This document shows positions 12,201 to 21,600 of a stretch of 64,000 nt of DNA, in pieces (the first letter of the stretch is position 1; every line of letters starts with the position of its first letter). A program made the translations under genes and the position numbers. Below the pieces are notes generated by a model. It was given only the letters and a program-made list of their open reading frames with translations. It was not told where the DNA came from and did no database searches. Origin of the DNA: Parelaphostrongylus tenuis (lineage: Eukaryota; Nematoda; Chromadorea; Rhabditida; Metastrongylidae); the NCBI GenBank assembly GCA_019055375.1, contig JAHQIW010000958.1, positions 1-64,000 on the forward strand, in the 5' to 3' direction.

Positions 12201-15200
12201 GCCTCGTGGCTTAATGATCTGCCTTTTTCTCTTTCTAATGACGCATTGAATTTTGGGAGAGTACGGTTATCGCGAAATCATGTGACACCCATTTCAGATG
12301 CGGTTTCAGATCTTTAACCCTGCCGGGACCGTGGATCCACAGCTTCTGCATCTCTAACTGGCAACTCTGGACGGTCTGCTCCACCTCTCTGCATGTATAA
12401 CCCCCGTGTGCTGCTTCTAACAATGGCACACTGGAGGTTGGAGATGCAACAGAAGTGGAGCAGACCGTCCAGAGTTGCCACTTACAGATGCAGTCGCCGT
12501 AGGCCCACGATCTCGAAAGGGTTAACATTGACAACCGGTTGGCCATGAATCTGAAGGTTCGTGTGCCAGCGAATGCTCTACTTCTGGGATGGCTATGATT
12601 ATTCGAGTGGCACGTTGAGTATGATGTGATAACCTCATCACTTGCATAAACTGTATAGATATACAAACACAAGAATGTTGACAAACTGGCGAAACTTGAT
12701 ACATGGATTTCTCGCGGTGACCCTTTCCGACGACATTTTTCCAAAAAATTTACATCCAAAAGTGTTTAATGGAATGCAAATATGATACCAAGCGAGCACT
12801 GAATTTGCGTTTCACCCATAGCGCAAGGTAAAATAACAGTGGTAACAAAGCGAATGCCTCGGTAGTGTAGTGGTAGCATATGCCTCAATATAAGTGAAAG
12901 CAGGTTCACCTCCCGCCGAATGTCCTGCATACCATGCAGTAACTTTGGATTTATATTAATAACACCATACTTTTGCTAAAAAAAACAGTTAAAATAAAGA
13001 TTTAAAGTAAGAACTAAAAGGTAAGAAAATTGTGGTCTTGACTAAAGCTTCAGTTCACATGGATTGGATGCAGACTTGTTCTGCCTAAATGATTTCCTTT
13101 GACGGAGGAGATTGTTGACAGCAATGTTACGGTTGAAACAGGCTGAGAGTAGGGCATAACAAAGCATTCTATGGTGCAATGAGTAACACGACAGCCTCAA
13201 AAAAGGTGATTTCTTGTTTGAATCTTCTCAAGGTCAAGTTCCTAAGTTCTGATCGCATTTCAGGATTTCTGTGGTTGCATTTCACACCATAAACTGCGAT
13301 ATATTGAAAGAATAGGCAGTAAACAAATGGTTGGAACGACGTAATGAAAGATGTTCTACTGCACTGATCCTACCAGAAGTTACTCATTGAGCCACAACCA
13401 TACTCCTTGCAAACGTAAACTCCTATACAGAAACGGATAAAGACTTATATATTTCTAGGGATAACCAACGGATAATCGAAAGACCGACTTTCACAAAACC
13501 TCGGCACAAAAATAGTTACACCTTCTTAAACCTTTTCCTTTACTAAGCTGGCAGAAAATTCTCCGGAATTTCCCATATTTCTTGGCCATTTTGTGTTTTT
13601 ACTATCGTTCAAAGCAGCTTCATGTGGTTTATTTTGACACATAACGCTTTTAAATTTGTTCTAAGATGGAATTGTCCCAAGAGCAAAAACGATTGTTAAT
13701 GCAATCGTTTGAGTTCAAATGCTGCTTTAGCATGCAAGGTACTCGTACAGCATTAACAATCTTTTTTCCTCTTGGGACAATTCATCTTGAACAAACTTAA
13801 ATGGGTTACATAACAAAATAACCACAAGGAGCTGCTCTATTTGACAGTAAAAACAAGAATCTGAATTTTTCAATATGCCTGGTAATCATTTTTTGAGCCA
13901 CGCATGTCAGTGGTCCATTGAAGAGGGCTGACTTATAGAGCCCGCTACGTGTTTCGATCTTGCGATCTCGTCAGTCGGGCAGTTACCCTTTCTCGTCTTC
14001 TGCCATCTTTTGCCAATCCTGTGTGGGTGCTGCAGTTCCCACACAGGTATGGTCTTAAAAAAACACTCGAAACGAAAGTTATGATATATTGAATATACTG
14101 GGCCACGAGCAATCGAGTGTACAACACTCTCTGTTCGGTGATAATTTCACTGGACATAGAGTGTAAAACGTTCGTCGTCGCTAACTCTTAGTATGGGAAG
14201 AGGCACCCACAGAGATTAGCAAAAGACGAGAAAGGGTAACTGCCCGACTGACGAGATTGCAGGATCGAAACACGTGTATCAGGCTCTATAAGTCAGCCCT
14301 CTTTGACAGACCACTGACATGCGTGGCTCAAAAAATGATTACCATGCATATTAAAATTTGAGCTGTGGTCTGAAGTAAACACTCGAAACGAAAGAATTTG
14401 AATGTACGAAAAATAATAAATGGAAACAGAAAAGATCGGAAAACTCCTTGCCAACCTAATATTTGAACCTTCTCCGGGGTAGGTATATCTTCTTCCAAGC
14501 GATAGTTGACGTTTCGACAACTCGCCTTCTTCGAAGTCGTTCTGTCAGGTGTGAGATTTATTCTACGTTAAGTGTAAGAACTTACACCTGACGAAACGGC
14601 CTTGAATAAGGCGAGTTCGCCGAAACATCAGCCTCTGGCTTTCAAGAACATATACTAACTTGGCGCAAGCCTTGAATAAGAGGACAGTTCGTGAGACTAA
14701 TGGACAATATCCTTAATCTCTTAAGCTACCACGACAAGGCTTTCCGAACCAGTAGAATGATAAATCGAAAGATCGATTTTCACTCAACCTAAGCAAAGGT
14801 GAAGAATGATGAATGCCTTAGAAGCTGTCCCTCTAATCAGAGCTTTCTAGGCCTTTTTTCTGAAATCGATGGTCAATATTTCAGCTACTTCGCCTACCTC
14901 AGAGCCGTTTTGTCTCAAACTCTTTTCCTTGACTTCCCCGCTATAGGTAGTCTTACATCTCATAAAACGGCTCTATAGAAGGCAAAGCCACTGGAACGTC
15001 AACCTTCGACTTTCAAGAAGACCCTTGAAGTTTCGAATAAAAGGACAGTTCGTGAGACTGATGGACAACATCCTCAATCTCTTAAGCTACCACTACAAGG
15101 CTTTCTAAACTAATAGAATGATGATCCGAAAGATCAATTTTCACTTAACCTAAGCAAAGGTTAAGAATGAAGAATGCCGTAGAAGCTGTCCCTCTAATCA

Positions 15201-16577
15201 GAGCTTTACAGGCCTTTTTTCTGAAATCGATGGTCAATATTTCAGCTACTTCGCCTAGCTCAGAGCCGTTTTGTCTCAAACTCTTTTCCTTGACTTCCCC
15301 GCTATAGGTAGTCTTACATCTCATAAAACGGCTCTATAGAAGGCAAAGCCACTGGAACGTCAACCTTCAACTTTCAAAAAGACCCTCGAAGTTTTGAATA
15401 AAAGGACAGTTCGTGAGACTGATGGACAATATCCTTATTCTCTTAAGTTATCACTTTGAGGATTTCTGAACCATGACCTAGAATCATGAGCCAAAGACCC
15501 TCAAACCCCACTAAACCTAGGCAAAGATGAAAAATGAAGAATGTTTTACTAGGCTTAGCTTTTGACCAGAGCTTTGCAGGTACACCTTGTTTAAAACCGA
15601 TGGCCGACATTTCGGCCACTCCGCCTTCTTCAGGGACATTTTGTGAGGGTTTTGTCCTAAACTCTTTTCTTCGATTAGCCCCCTATAGGTACTCTTACAG
15701 CTAACGAAACGGCTTGAAAAAGGCAAAGTCAGCGGAGCGTCATGCTCCGATTTTTGAGGAGATAACAAACCTATCGCAAGCTTTAAACGAGAGCAGAGTT
15801 CAAGGCACAGACGGTGAGTTTCTCTCAACCTAAGAAGCTATCAGTAGGAGAATTTTTGAATATAACAATCATAAATGAGTCGAAAGACCGACTTCCACTA
15901 AATCTCGGTGTGTAAAATGAAAAAATCAAAAGTTTTCAGGAGCTGTCCTTCTATCTAAAGCTTTGTAAGGTTGTGATATTCTCCTCAATATCGATGGCTG
16001 ACGTCCCGGCGAGTTTACCTTCGTCAGAGCCGACTCGTTAGGGTTTAAGACTCTCATGGTCCTCAGATCGGACGTGACAAGACGGTCCTGACAAAGGCGA
16101 AGCGCGGAGATATCAGGCGTTGATTTGAAGAAGATATACTGACCTCGCCCAAGCTCTGAATGAAAGGGCAGTTCCTAAGACCGACGGGGGATTCTTCTTG
16201 AGTCAAAAGTTAGGACTATGAGAATTTCCAAACCATCATAACTGCGAAGATCAAATAATCTGGAGTGCAAGTCCGAGGACGTAGAGAGACGCAAAGCTTG
16301 CAGTCCCAGGAGCTGAACCCGCGTTTCACTATTCCTGGGGGACGGCGCAATGGTTAGCGCTCCCCAGAAAGGGTGGGACGCGGATAGAACTCCCGCCCGA
16401 GGACCAGAGCCTTGCAAACCTCTGAATAATACTTGAAAGTGGTAAAACGGAAAAGAAATCCGAGTAAAAGCAGCTGGAAAACCACTGACCTAGACGTCGT
16501 CTCTTGGGGCGACCTACGGGTCTCGGAGTTGTTTCGACACTTGCCGGCGAAAAAGTCGACCGCCGTTTAGGTCTCAT
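6250..16577 (-). CDS. TADA3: ADA3/TADA3 homologue, 11-exon gene
   Basis: ADA3 is the adaptor subunit that links GCN5-type acetyltransferases to SAGA and ATAC complexes in the nucleus. Exons, high to low: 16577-16490, 11286-11129, 10451-10312, 10267-10196, 9657-9567, 9501-9399, 7884-7746, 7670-7510, 6858-6668, 6567-6429, 6371-6250; the phases join throughout to give about 467 residues (human TADA3 is about 432). The ATG follows TTATTTCCAG directly, which looks like a spliced-leader acceptor. Residues 21-28 are a basic AT-hook-like GRPKRRR segment. Family blocks seen: FIPFPYEKLCPKF (about 52-64), the helix AIQHELEAML, then DVWPPHHIPQRFWTWCK (about 167-183) with FLTPIDAEYL after it; near the end IVKMLVERGLL is followed by an acidic tail. 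Weak joins: the donor at 7510 (GTGCAG), and the start of exon 10, where a better acceptor at 6580 is out of phase. Exon 6 also reads to a stop (TGA at about 9382-9384), so a short isoform is possible. The homology is recognised by eye, not searched. Confidence 0.72.
7068..7383. mobile_element. tRNA-armed palindrome, type 2
   Basis: The left arm carries AAATCGAACCATCGTTTC and GTGCTACCACTACACC; the right arm carries GCGCGTTCGACTCCCAC and ends ATCACTCAACATTCG. The centre includes GCACATATCGGCATTGACC, shared with the 27.1-kb type 1 element. It is in ADA3 intron 8. Confidence 0.75.
7980..8065 (+). repeat. second SINE family, head only
   Basis: CGATGGCCGAGCGGCTAG followed by a CCCCAGCTCCCACTCTCC block; the body is missing. 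It is in ADA3 intron 6. Confidence 0.5.
8697..8945. mobile_element. third repeat family, inverted pair
   Basis: The left arm contains CCAACCACAAGAATGC and the right arm the inverse GCATTCTTGTGGTTG. The right arm begins with a tRNA-like GTGGTGCAGTGGATATC. Single copies of the right arm lie at 13.2, 39.5, 39.8 and 45.1 kb. It is in ADA3 intron 6. Confidence 0.6.
9672..9990. mobile_element. tRNA-armed palindrome, type 2
   Basis: The left arm starts near ATATTGTGCAATATGC and has GAGAGTTGAACCCTCG; the right arm has GGTGGTACAGTGGTAG and ends CCATTCAACATTCTCA. It starts only 15 bp upstream of ADA3 exon 5, so it may affect that splice site. Confidence 0.76.
9988..10050. repeat. TA-rich microsatellite
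   Basis: ATATATACATATATATA-type run at the right end of the 9.7-kb tRNA-armed palindrome. Confidence 0.75.
10620..10830 (-). mobile_element. tRNA-headed SINE, copy 1, 5'-truncated
   Basis: The body and AAGGAT-type tail match the family, but the tRNA head is missing. It is in ADA3 intron 2. Confidence 0.75.
11540..11835. repeat. relic of the same TIR family interior
   Basis: Short blocks such as GAATGTGAAACGTAATC and AGTGGTAAAAGTCTAGTG match the interior of the 1.2- and 37.3-kb elements. No termini are visible. It lies in ADA3 intron 1. Confidence 0.4.
11989..12017. repeat. poly(C) tract of 29 bases with one A
   Basis: Sixteen or more C, one A, then eleven C. It lies in ADA3 intron 1. Confidence 0.9.
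12314..12525. mobile_element. piggyBac-like MITE with TTAA target duplications
   Basis: A 212-bp element flanked by TTAA on both sides, with terminal inverted repeats of about 75 bp. The left arm starts TTAACCCTGCCGGGA and the right arm, reverse-complemented, starts TTAACCCTTTCGAGA. Both arms share GGCAACTCTGGACGGTC followed by TGCTCCAC. It has no coding capacity, and the 174-codon open frame across it is incidental. It lies in intron 1 of the ADA3 gene. Confidence 0.82.
12850..12965 (+). mobile_element. tRNA-like arm, type 2, right arm only
   Basis: CCTCGGTAGTGTAGTGGTA (A-box side), CAGGTTCACCTCCCGCC (B-box side), and an eroded terminus. It is in ADA3 intron 1. Confidence 0.65.
13170..13335 (+). 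repeat. third repeat family, single arm
   Basis: Ends with TTTCTGTGGTTGCATTTCAC and a GAATAGGCAGTAAA tail. Confidence 0.55.
13634..13815. mobile_element. short palindromic MITE
   Basis: Two arms of about 70 bp are reverse complements: the left carries GAATTGTCCCAAGAG then GATTGTTAATGC, and the right carries the inverse, GCATTAACAATC then CTCTTGGGACAATTC. The loop is about 45 bp. It lies in ADA3 intron 1 and has no coding capacity. Confidence 0.78.
13871..14353. mobile_element. foldback element, GAGCCACGCATGTCAG family, long copy
   Basis: Arms of about 130 bp begin with TTGAGCCACGCATGTCAG and continue through GGGCTGACTTATAGAGCC to the inner CCCGACTGACGAGA block. Both ends repeat these in opposite orientation. 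The central part resembles the centres of the 38.2-kb and 54.2-kb copies. It is in ADA3 intron 1. Confidence 0.8.
14520..16230. repeat. tandem array, about 360-bp unit, five units
   Basis: The marker GTGAGACTGATGGACAA recurs at about 14691, 15053 and 15413, with diverged forms near 15803 and 16174 (spacing 362, 360, about 390, about 370). Each unit also holds an inverted pair, CAGAGCCGTTTTGTC and its mate AAAACGGCTCTATAGAAGG, separated by about 60 bp, so every unit can fold. It is in ADA3 intron 1, ending about 260 bp from exon 1. Confidence 0.82.
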
Positions 16578-17099
16578 CTGGAAATAACCGGCTGATTTCG
16601 ACGATATCCGAGAAAAATCCGCGGAAAAATCGCTCAAGAGTTCAGAATAGATCAAAACGAATACGACTAAGAGCCGAACACAACGGCGTAACCACGGGGT
16701 GATGGGGCCGACAACGGCCTCGCCGACGCTGCAACGCGCCCCCCTCACACAGCCAGCCAGCCAGCCACAGCCATCGATCGATTCGCATCTTTTGCACTAG
16801 CCCGTCGATGACGTCACAAAACACCTACCGCGGTCGAGACCGATCCCCTATATCCTTTCTTGTCGCCTCGACTTCTCCACATCGAACCATCTGTTACCGG
16901 AATCGAACTTCGACCCGGAGTCCCCTTGGACGGACTTCCGCGAATAGACTTTTATTAAAGGACTTACCGTGATTCGTCCTGATTTTCAGGCAAACAGTTA
17001 GGGGACCCACGCCGTTCCTGCATTTGCAGAACCGAGTACGGTAATTAAAACTTCAGGAGTTGCTACTTTATTCCTTCATGAGATTTGAACCTTATACCC

Positions 17100-17400
17100 A
17101 TTAGTATTGATCGTCATGGCAAAACTCTGCGCCTCGGACGGGTGTTGAACCCGTATATCGTCCTTCGCGAGGTGTCCACCAACAACTGCGCTACGAGGAC
17201 TATCAGAGTTTTCGTTCCGTTTCGTTTAGTTTTCTCTTCAATCGTTCAACGCTTTTCTTTCACATTTATTTGCCTGTTGTTCGTGAGACTTTTCTATGTA
17301 GAATGAGAGGAGCTCAGATGGTGCACTGGTTAGCATGCGTCCCCCGCAAGAGGAGACGCTAGTTCGACCCCCAGCCCACCGAGGTTTAAGATTTTGCTAT
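17100..17400. repeat. tRNA-like units in the divergent promoter region
   Basis: A minus-oriented unit at 17130-17200 (ACGGGTTCAACACCCGT forms a perfect T arm on the minus strand; CCTCG/CGAGG close the acceptor) and a plus-oriented unit at 17310-17385 (GATGGTGCACTGGTTAG, then CTAGTTCGACCCCC). The anticodon stems do not form well, so I call them tRNA-derived repeats. Confidence 0.6.
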
Positions 17401-17499
17401 ATCACTTACGTCACTGTATATGTGTTATGGCTTCAGAGACACTGCTGTAAAAATCGAAAAAAATGAATTTTTTTTGGTACGTGACCCTAGAATGGAATT

Positions 17500-17682
17500 G
17501 GGCGGCCATGGTCGAGTGGTTATGCTCATTACGGCGCGGCGCGGCGGCAGGATCGATCCTTATCCCTCAATCCGGGGTATCTCCTCGGGCTGCAAGGAGA
17601 TTCACTCAATCGGTATTATACGACGTTCAAAAAGGAGGAGGAGAGCAAATTGAGTGCTAGAAGCCCTGGGATCCGCACAACT
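17500..17682 (+). mobile_element. second SINE family (class II tRNA-like head), copy 1
   Basis: The head GCGGCCATGGTCGAGTGG resembles serine/leucine tRNAs. The body has TATACGACGTTCAAAAAGG and AATTGAGTGCTAGAAGCC, and the end is GGGATCCGCACA. The same body is at 45.8 kb. Confidence 0.65.
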
Positions 17683-17754
17683 AAAAAAAAAGCAATAAAA
17701 AGTTTTAAAAAAATTAGCACGTTATCATGTTATACTTGTAGATCCAAGGATGCT

Positions 17755-17870
17755 GAGAGATATGCAAAAGTTTCGAGCCCAGTTAGGAGTCGAACCCGCG
17801 TTTCACTCATGCTGTTCTGAGCGCGAAAGTTTTGCTTATCGCTCAGCAAGCTACTCAGGATACCTGCATA
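17755..17870 (-). repeat. tRNA-like arm, inverted
   Basis: Terminus ATGCTGAGAGATATGC, then GGAGTCGAACCCGCG; the A-box half is disrupted. It is upstream of GAS41. Confidence 0.55.
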
Positions 17871-18133
17871 GAATTTTCGAACAGCCCTTTATTTCGCTGT
17901 TAAACGTCGTCGATAGTGGCAAAATTGATGTGGCCATGCTGAACTATTTCTAAGACGTTTCGATCGTAGAGATGTTCTGCGTCTTTTAACCCCCTAGAGG
18001 GACCGCCGTTGATAGCAGGCGGTGTCGCGCCGTCGCTTGCGCGGCCTCGCAGACAGGGAACATCTGCACCCTATCTCGCCTGCGGATCCTGCCTGCCTGC
18101 CTGCTTGCGTTCCCCGAGAAGCGGCATCTCCAT

Positions 18134-18370
18134 TCACCTGGATCACCTGTCGTCCCGTTGATCGTCGAGTGACTCGAGCGGGTACCAGCAACTCTTCCAT
18201 TTTTCCCTATCACGTGCAAGAGTAGCCCAGTGGGTCCTCCTCGCTCTGGAGATTCGCTGAGCGTCATATCTTTCTTCTATAGCTTTCGTGAAGAAATCGA
18301 ACCATCGAGTCGGTGGTCTTCTTCTAAAGCCCTTGATGTCCCGAGGAATCCAGTCGCTAACGGCACCTCC
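18134..18370 (-). mobile_element. LINE 3' end fragment, copy 1
   Basis: On the minus strand this encodes the terminal part of a non-LTR reverse transcriptase: WIPRDIKG, RPPTRWFDFFTKAIE, then ARRTHWATLARDR and a C terminus reading YPLESLDDQRDDR. The same block is in the fragment at 52.2 kb. The element ends at a short CAGGTGATCCAGGTGA tail near 18134. It is 5'-truncated, as expected for target-primed insertions, and sits in the GAS41 upstream region. It belongs to a different lineage from the longer RTE copies. Confidence 0.8.
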
Positions 18371-18637
18371 ATTACAGTAGCTGAATGAGCTGCGACGTCG
18401 CGCGGCATGCTTTTTTTCGTGGCACGTTGTTCCCAGTGGGTTAATCTCCAAAATTTGAAGAATTATTCATTTTTTAGCTTTTTGTTCCAATAATTGTCGT
18501 AATATTGAGCGGTCAGAGAGGCTTAAATTTGTGATCTCTTCGTGTTTCACTATTGGCCATCACTCTCATCTTCGTTGAAAAGTTTTCTAGCTTTCCTAGC
18601 TCGTTCATAAGTGCTGGTTTTCTTCGTTGTAGATCGA

Positions 18638-21600
18638 ATGGAGATTGTGGAGCGTATGAAAGGTAAACGGATAATCAAACCGATAGTCTATGGAAACACA
18701 GCGACACCGTTTGGCTATAAACGTGAATCCGACCAGCATACGCATCAGTGGACTGTGTTCTTGAGGATGTTCAATGAAGATAATCCAACGGATTTCATTC
18801 GAAAAGTTCAGTTCAAACTTCATGACAGCTACGCTGTTAACACGAGAGGTATTCATCTTCTTGAAACTGTTTTCTAATTATCCGCTTTTTTGCGGTGGTA
18901 TGATGTTATTATGAGCGCATGTGGCGCAGTGGTTAGAGGTGCTCTGCGTGCACACACGAGGTCAATGGTTCGATCTCGCGCTCATGGCTCACCAAGCCAT
19001 CCATCCCTCCGGGTCGATAAATTGATACCAGACAGGTCTCAGACTTGTCTGGGAGGATAAGCAGCACTGACTCGGTTCAGCGGGAGGCCACCGCGAGTCA
19101 TTGTAAAGGCCAGATATGCATTCAATCACCTCAAACGAAGTTAAAAATTGAAGTCGAATGCATGGCGCATCCTTCAGGGATTGATCAACGCCGAGAGCTT
19201 TATCCTTTATCCTTTATGATGTTATAGATATATACCCAGTGTTACAGAGTGATGTGCAAAACTTTAGCGCCAGGCGGGCTAGAACCCGCATCTCACTCTT
19301 TCCGGGAATGCGTGCTCTGTCCGTTACACTCTATCAGAGTGAGGTGCGGGTTCTAGTCCCGCCTGGCGCTAAAGTTTTGCACATCACTCTATAACACTGG
19401 GTATTTATCTTCTGTCGCCGAGATTTTTTCACTTATCAATAGAATAGGAAAGAGTGGTGAGCAAACCGGGCTTCAGTAGTGCAACGGGGTTAGAGCACAC
19501 GCTCCTGGATAGAGTGAGATGCGAGTTCGAGTCGCGCCTGACGCGGAAGTTTTGCACATCACTTTACATCAATGGGTATATCAATAAAAAATATGAGGTC
19601 GCTTTATAAATTTTCGCCCTAGAGCATAAAGCACCAAAATCAGGAGCAATTAAAACTGTATGCCTGATAATCGTTATTTGAGCCACGCATGTCAGTGGTC
19701 TGTCAAACAGGGCTGACTTATAGAGCCCGATATTATCGCGTTCTATAAGTCAGCCCTCTTTGACAGACCACTGACATGCGTGGCTCAAATAATGATTATT
19801 AGGCATATTGAAATTTGAACAGTGGGCATAAGAAAATACTCGAAACGAAAGTTAAAACTGTATGGTTTCGGTGTCGTTCACTTGCAGATTTTCTTGCGAA
19901 CATTTTGGGATACAATTTGTCCATGCTTGCTCTAAGATGGAGATCGCGTGGGACAAATTCGCTTGCTGCTCACGCACGAATGGTGCTTAAGACAGCGATG
20001 CTAGTGAAGAGGTGCGCAAGATTAATTGAGTTTCCTGTTAGCAAACCGAACGGGACTGATCTTCCATGCTGTTCTATCCATCTTTGAACTTTGCAAACCA
20101 TTCTTAGCCTTCCTTTCCGCAACCGTATCATCGCTACGTACCGAAAATCCTGAGCGCCGCCTCACTATAATCGTTCGCTGCGTGCCATTCATGCATGAGT
20201 AGCAAGTGAATTTGTTCCCACGACAGCTCCCTCTTGAAGCAAGTATAAATAAGTTGTTCACCATAATTTTCACAAGAAAATACGCAATTGAACGACACTG
20301 AAGTCATGCAGTTTTGATTACTCCTGATCAATGAATGTGATGTTAATTGCTCTAGCATCAAAACTCAGGGAACGACTTGTTAAAATCTGACCTGTAAAGC
20401 TTCATACTTTGACAGCAGTTTGCTGCTAGTTATGAATCGAAGGATAATTTGGAGTTAGAATTATACGTCTAGGAATGTTGAGTGGTATGCAAAACACTCG
20501 ACATGACGTGAGAAGTGATCCCGCGTTTTATTCAACGTGCTACCACTGCACCAGAGATGCCACTGCTGTGCTGCCATTCTTTCTTCAGTATAAACCGTCG
20601 TAGGTTGCCAGTGTTGACTGCTGACACATGCGATAGTTTATGTCGAAGAAAATGGTAGCAGAGCGGTGACCTTGATGGTATAGTGGTATCATGTGCCCCG
20701 GCTATGGGTGAAGCGAGGGTTGAACTCCCGCCTGGAGTCGACTGTTTTGCATACTAAACACTTGCAGATGCCTTTTTTGTAGCATCATAGCAATGCTAAG
20801 AAGCAGTGAAGATATGAGGAAAAAATTATACACATTTGTCGTATTCCTGCGTTAACGTAACATGACTGTCTTACAGTTTTTCCTATTGAATATTTAGGAA
20901 AAACGATGCATAAGTTTAGAGGTTTGGTTGCATGGTAGAAGAAGTCTGCACTTTTTATTTGAGTAGAAAATTCTATGCTGTTATCTTCAGTTTTACTGCC
21001 GAGTTTTTCAGTTTGTGAGAAACCTCCTTATGAAGTTACTGAGACAGGATGGGGAGAGTTTGAGGTTCAAATGCGAATATATTTTGTTGACGTGAACGAG
21101 AAGCCGGTCAGTTTCGTTTTATTAAAGTCGAATTTGACAATCAATTGAATTCATCCACTAATAGCAGTAATTTATGGACAAATTTTCCTTTGAATTCGAC
21201 ATTACCAATCAATCATATATTCCTAGTTGATTAAGCCAGTAGCACGAAGGTGATAGGAGCAAACTTATACGACTGTTTCGACGTCGTTGTCTTCTTTAGA
21301 GCCAATAATTCGAGTCAATTGCTCTCAGTTGTTGGAGTGGACGAGGACCATAACGAGGACGAATGACTGTGGGCAGTTCGCTCGTATCGTCGGCTCTAAA
21401 GAAGGCCAAGACTTTGGAACGTTAGAGGAATGAATTTCTGGATGACCAAATAAACTTTTATTTAACCGCTTTTAGGGGTGCTAAGATGTCATATATAGGA
21501 TATACCTGGTGATGTAGAGTGATGTGCAAGACTTTTGGGTCAGTCGGGACACGAACCCGCATCTCATCCTATTCAGGACGCGTGCGTCAACCCGCGTACC

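Larger units (their letters stand above)
16578..18637. promoter_or_regulatory. shared upstream region of the divergent ADA3 and GAS41 genes
   Basis: This is the whole space between the two divergent start codons. The half next to ADA3 (16578-17000) is GC- and CpG-rich, with a CCAGCCAGCCAGCCA run at about 16752-16766 and an ATCGATCG palindrome at 16773-16780, and looks like the promoter. The rest is filled by tRNA-like repeats (17100-17400, 17500-17682, 17755-17870) and a LINE 3' end (18134-18370). A second GC-rich patch sits at 17990-18130. No TATA box is claimed. Confidence 0.45.

Noticed and set aside
12235..12759. 174-codon minus-strand open frame
   Set aside because: It runs straight through the TTAA-flanked MITE and matches no protein; openness is incidental.
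16329..16748. 139-codon minus-strand frame as a whole gene
   Set aside because: Only its middle (16577-16490) is coding, as ADA3 exon 1; the rest is promoter, 5' flank or intron.
17130..17200. Genuine tRNA gene on the minus strand
   Set aside because: The T arm and acceptor fit, but the anticodon stem does not form, and similar decayed units are scattered across the window.
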